From the NCBI GenBank assembly GCA_026225155.1, contig JAMFSG010000271.1:1-6318 (forward strand): a stretch of 6,318 bases of DNA, given 5' to 3'. The position numbers and the translations under genes were made by a program. Position 1 is the first letter of the stretch; every line of letters begins with the position of its first letter. The DNA comes from Verrucomicrobiota bacterium. Lineage in GTDB: Bacteria > Verrucomicrobiota > Verrucomicrobiia > Limisphaerales > UBA11358. The notes beneath the pieces were generated by a model. That model saw nothing but the letters and a program-made list of their open reading frames with translations, ran no database searches and was not told the origin of the DNA. Below are positions 4,848 to 6,318 of the stretch, piece by piece.

Positions 4848-6318
4848 ATGATCGCCACCAAAGAATCGTTTGAACCGCACAGCAGCGAGCAATTGCCCAA
4901 CAGCAAAAAAGTTTTCGTCGCGGGCACGCTGCATCCCGACGTTCAAGTGCCGATGCGCGAGATCACGGTTGGCGACACGAAATCTTACACCGGCGCGGTC
5001 GAGAAAAATGCGCCCGTGCGCGTTTATGATTGCAGCGGGCCGTGGGGCGATCCGAATTTCAACGGCAAGTCCGACGAAGGTTTGCCCGCGTTGCGACGCG
5101 AATGGATCTTGAAACGCGGCGACGTGGAAGAACACGACGGTCGTGAAGTGAAGCCGCAGGACAACGGCTATCTTTCCGGCAAACACGCCGAGTTTGCGAG
5201 CAAGGCGGAAAAAAATCGCCTCGTGGAATTTCCCGGATTGCTCGGCCAGCGCCGTCGTCCATTGCGCGCGAGCAATGGTCATCCCGTCACGCAGCTTTGG
5301 TATGCGAAGCAGGGCATCATCACGCCGGAGATGGAATACATCGCCATCCGCGAAAACATGGGAAGACAGGAGTTAGCAGATGGCAGATCGAAGATGGGGG
5401 ATTTATCTCGCGACAATGTTCGCAATGATTTGGACAAGCAACACGCTGGCTCCGCCCAACTCCCAACTTCCAACTCCTATCTGCCAAGCGTTTTCAAACG
5501 CTTCCCGCAGCGCATCCCGAAAGAGATCACTCCAGAATTTGTCCGCAGTGAAATTGCCGCCGGTCGCGCGATCATTCCGGCGAACGTGAATCATCCGGAG
5601 CTTGAACCGATGATCATCGGTCGCAATTTCCTCGTTAAAATAAATGCCAACATCGGCAACTCCGCCGTCGCATCGAGCATCGAGGAAGAAGTGGAAAAGA
5701 TGCGCTGGGCGACGAAATGGGGCGCAGACACCGTGATGGATTTGTCCACGGGAAAAAATATCCACGCCACGCGCGAATGGATTCTCCGCAACTCGCCCGT
5801 GCCCATCGGCACCGTGCCGATTTATCAAGCGCTTGAAAAAGTCGGTGGCAAGGCCGAGGAACTCACTTGGGAAATTTACCGCGACACGTTGATCGAACAG
5901 GCGGAGCAGGGCGTGGATTATTTCACCGTCCACGCCGGCGTGCTGTTGCGTTTCATCCCGATGACGGCGAACCGCATGACCGGCATCGTTTCGCGCGGCG
6001 GCAGCATCATGGCCAAATGGTGCCTCGCGCATCACAAGGAAAGTTTTCTCTACACGCATTGGGACGACATCTGCGACATCATGGCCGCCTACGATGTTTC
6101 ATTCAGCATCGGCGACGGTCTGCGTCCCGGTTCGATCGCGGACGCGAACGACCAGGCGCAATTCGGCGAACTCGAAGTGCAGGGCGAACTCACCAAACGC
6201 GCGTGGGCCAAAGGCGTGCAGGTGATGAACGAAGGCCCCGGCCATGTGCCCTTGCACATGATCGAGGAGAACATGGCCAAGCAACTCGAATGGTGCCACG
6301 AAGCGCCGTTCTACACGC
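4848..6318 (+). CDS. thiC: Phosphomethylpyrimidine synthase ThiC, 3'-truncated by the window
   Basis: The radical-SAM enzyme that converts 5-aminoimidazole ribotide to 4-amino-5-hydroxymethyl-2-methylpyrimidine phosphate in thiamine synthesis. The frame is open from ATG 4848 to the window end (490 codons), with no stop in view. The N-terminal ThiC-associated domain has KKVFVAGTLHPDVQVPMREI (residues 20-39) and VRVYDCSGPWGDP. The catalytic barrel has PANVNHPELEPMIIGRNF (244-261), VMDLSTG (296-302), SRGGSIMAKW (382-391), GDGLRPGSIADAND (422-435) and EGPGHVP (462-468). The C-terminal CxxCxxxxC [4Fe-4S] motif lies beyond the window. ATG 4848 is the likely start; an in-frame TTG at 4827 is an alternative without a better ribosome site. 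The linker between MGR (171-173) and ITPEF (227) is 53 residues, longer than in E. coli (about 24), and contains DNA-level repeats. Controlled by the TPP riboswitch. Confidence 0.97.
   Translation, partial: MIATKESFEPHSSEQLPNSKKVFVAGTLHPDVQVPMREITVGDTKSYTGAVEKNAPVRVYDCSGPWGDPNFNGKSDEGLPALRREWILKRGDVEEHDGREVKPQDNGYLSGKHAEFASKAEKNRLVEFPGLLGQRRRPLRASNGHPVTQLWYAKQGIITPEMEYIAIRENMGRQELADGRSKMGDLSRDNVRNDLDKQHAGSAQLPTSNSYLPSVFKRFPQRIPKEITPEFVRSEIAAGRAIIPANVNHPELEPMIIGRNFLVKINANIGNSAVASSIEEEVEKMRWATKWGADTVMDLSTGKNIHATREWILRNSPVPIGTVPIYQALEKVGGKAEELTWEIYRDTLIEQAEQGVDYFTVHAGVLLRFIPMTANRMTGIVSRGGSIMAKWCLAHHKESFLYTHWDDICDIMAAYDVSFSIGDGLRPGSIADANDQAQFGELEVQGELTKRAWAKGVQVMNEGPGHVPLHMIEENMAKQLEWCHEAPFYT
5368..5402 (+). 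repeat. Heptamer repeat array within thiC, left arm
   Basis: Five contiguous degenerate 7-base units: AGGAGTT (5368), AGCAGAT (5375), GGCAGAT (5382), CGAAGAT (5389) and GGGGGAT (5396), consensus near GGNAGWT. A sixth, GGAAGAC (5361), may belong but encodes the family-conserved MGR. Seven is not a multiple of three, so the periodicity belongs to the DNA and not to the protein. Confidence 0.6.
5458..5485 (-). repeat. Heptamer repeat array within thiC, right inverted arm
   Basis: Read on the minus strand, four contiguous 7-base units match the left array: GGCAGAT (5479-5485), AGGAGTT (5472-5478), GGAAGTT (5465-5471) and GGGAGTT (5458-5464). GGCAGAT and AGGAGTT are identical to units of the left arm, in inverted orientation. 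The 55 bases between the arms encode a stretch (KQHAGSA) that looks like ordinary ThiC. Confidence 0.6.

Noticed and set aside
5361..5525. Frameshift or pseudogene in thiC at the repeat region
   Set aside because: The frame is continuous through both repeat arrays, and the conserved motifs on each side are in the same phase, so the gene appears intact in this window.
5403..6059. Minus-strand open frame of 218 codons inside thiC
   Set aside because: The plus strand in this span encodes near-invariant ThiC motifs; the antisense frame is a shadow.

Overview
The window looks like chromosomal DNA of a Gram-negative bacterium, with five protein genes, one riboswitch and no rRNA, tRNA, CRISPR array or intact insertion sequence. 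A signal-peptide-bearing outer-membrane beta-barrel protein supports a diderm cell envelope. The moderately GC-rich composition, the scarcity of Shine-Dalgarno sequences before starts and the general gene style suggest Verrucomicrobiota (Pedosphaera/Limisphaerales-like). That placement is an inference from impression, not a demonstrated identity.

Layout. Bases 1-1476 (+) hold the 3' part of a large TPR-repeat protein whose start lies outside the window. A strong promoter at 1484-1512 drives a short A-type Fe-S carrier gene (ErpA/IscA family, 1524-1868) with almost no 5' UTR. A textbook intrinsic terminator follows at 1903-1933. On the minus strand, 1942-2697 encodes a predicted outer-membrane protein of the MetA-pathway/phenol-degradation 'transporter' type. 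A 201-base divergent intergenic region (2698-2898) contains a Pho-box-like pair of direct repeats. It leads into mgtE (2899-4647, +), a CBS-domain magnesium channel. Its stop codon sits inside the -35 element of a second promoter (4644-4672). That promoter starts transcription at the 5' edge of a TPP riboswitch (4679-4776), which controls thiC (4848 to the window end, 3' truncated).

How the parts work together. ThiC makes the HMP-P pyrimidine of thiamine, and the riboswitch closes the feedback loop through thiamine pyrophosphate. ThiC is itself a [4Fe-4S] radical-SAM enzyme, so a nearby A-type Fe-S carrier is compatible with, but not proof of, a functional link. MgtE and the TPR and outer-membrane genes appear to be unrelated neighbours in separate transcription units.

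Most unusual observations. (1) MgtE carries an approximately 127-residue C-terminal tail resembling the N-terminal zinc-finger domain of ISL3-family transposases, with some metal ligands lost. (2) The thiC reading frame contains two oppositely oriented arrays of a degenerate 7-base repeat in a loop just before its conserved ITPEF segment. (3) The riboswitch leader has a tandem CTCTCAA repeat that can form an exact 8-bp helix with the TPP-binding TGAGA region. (4) Two promoters in the window share almost the same sequence, TTGACR-N17-TAGTTT.
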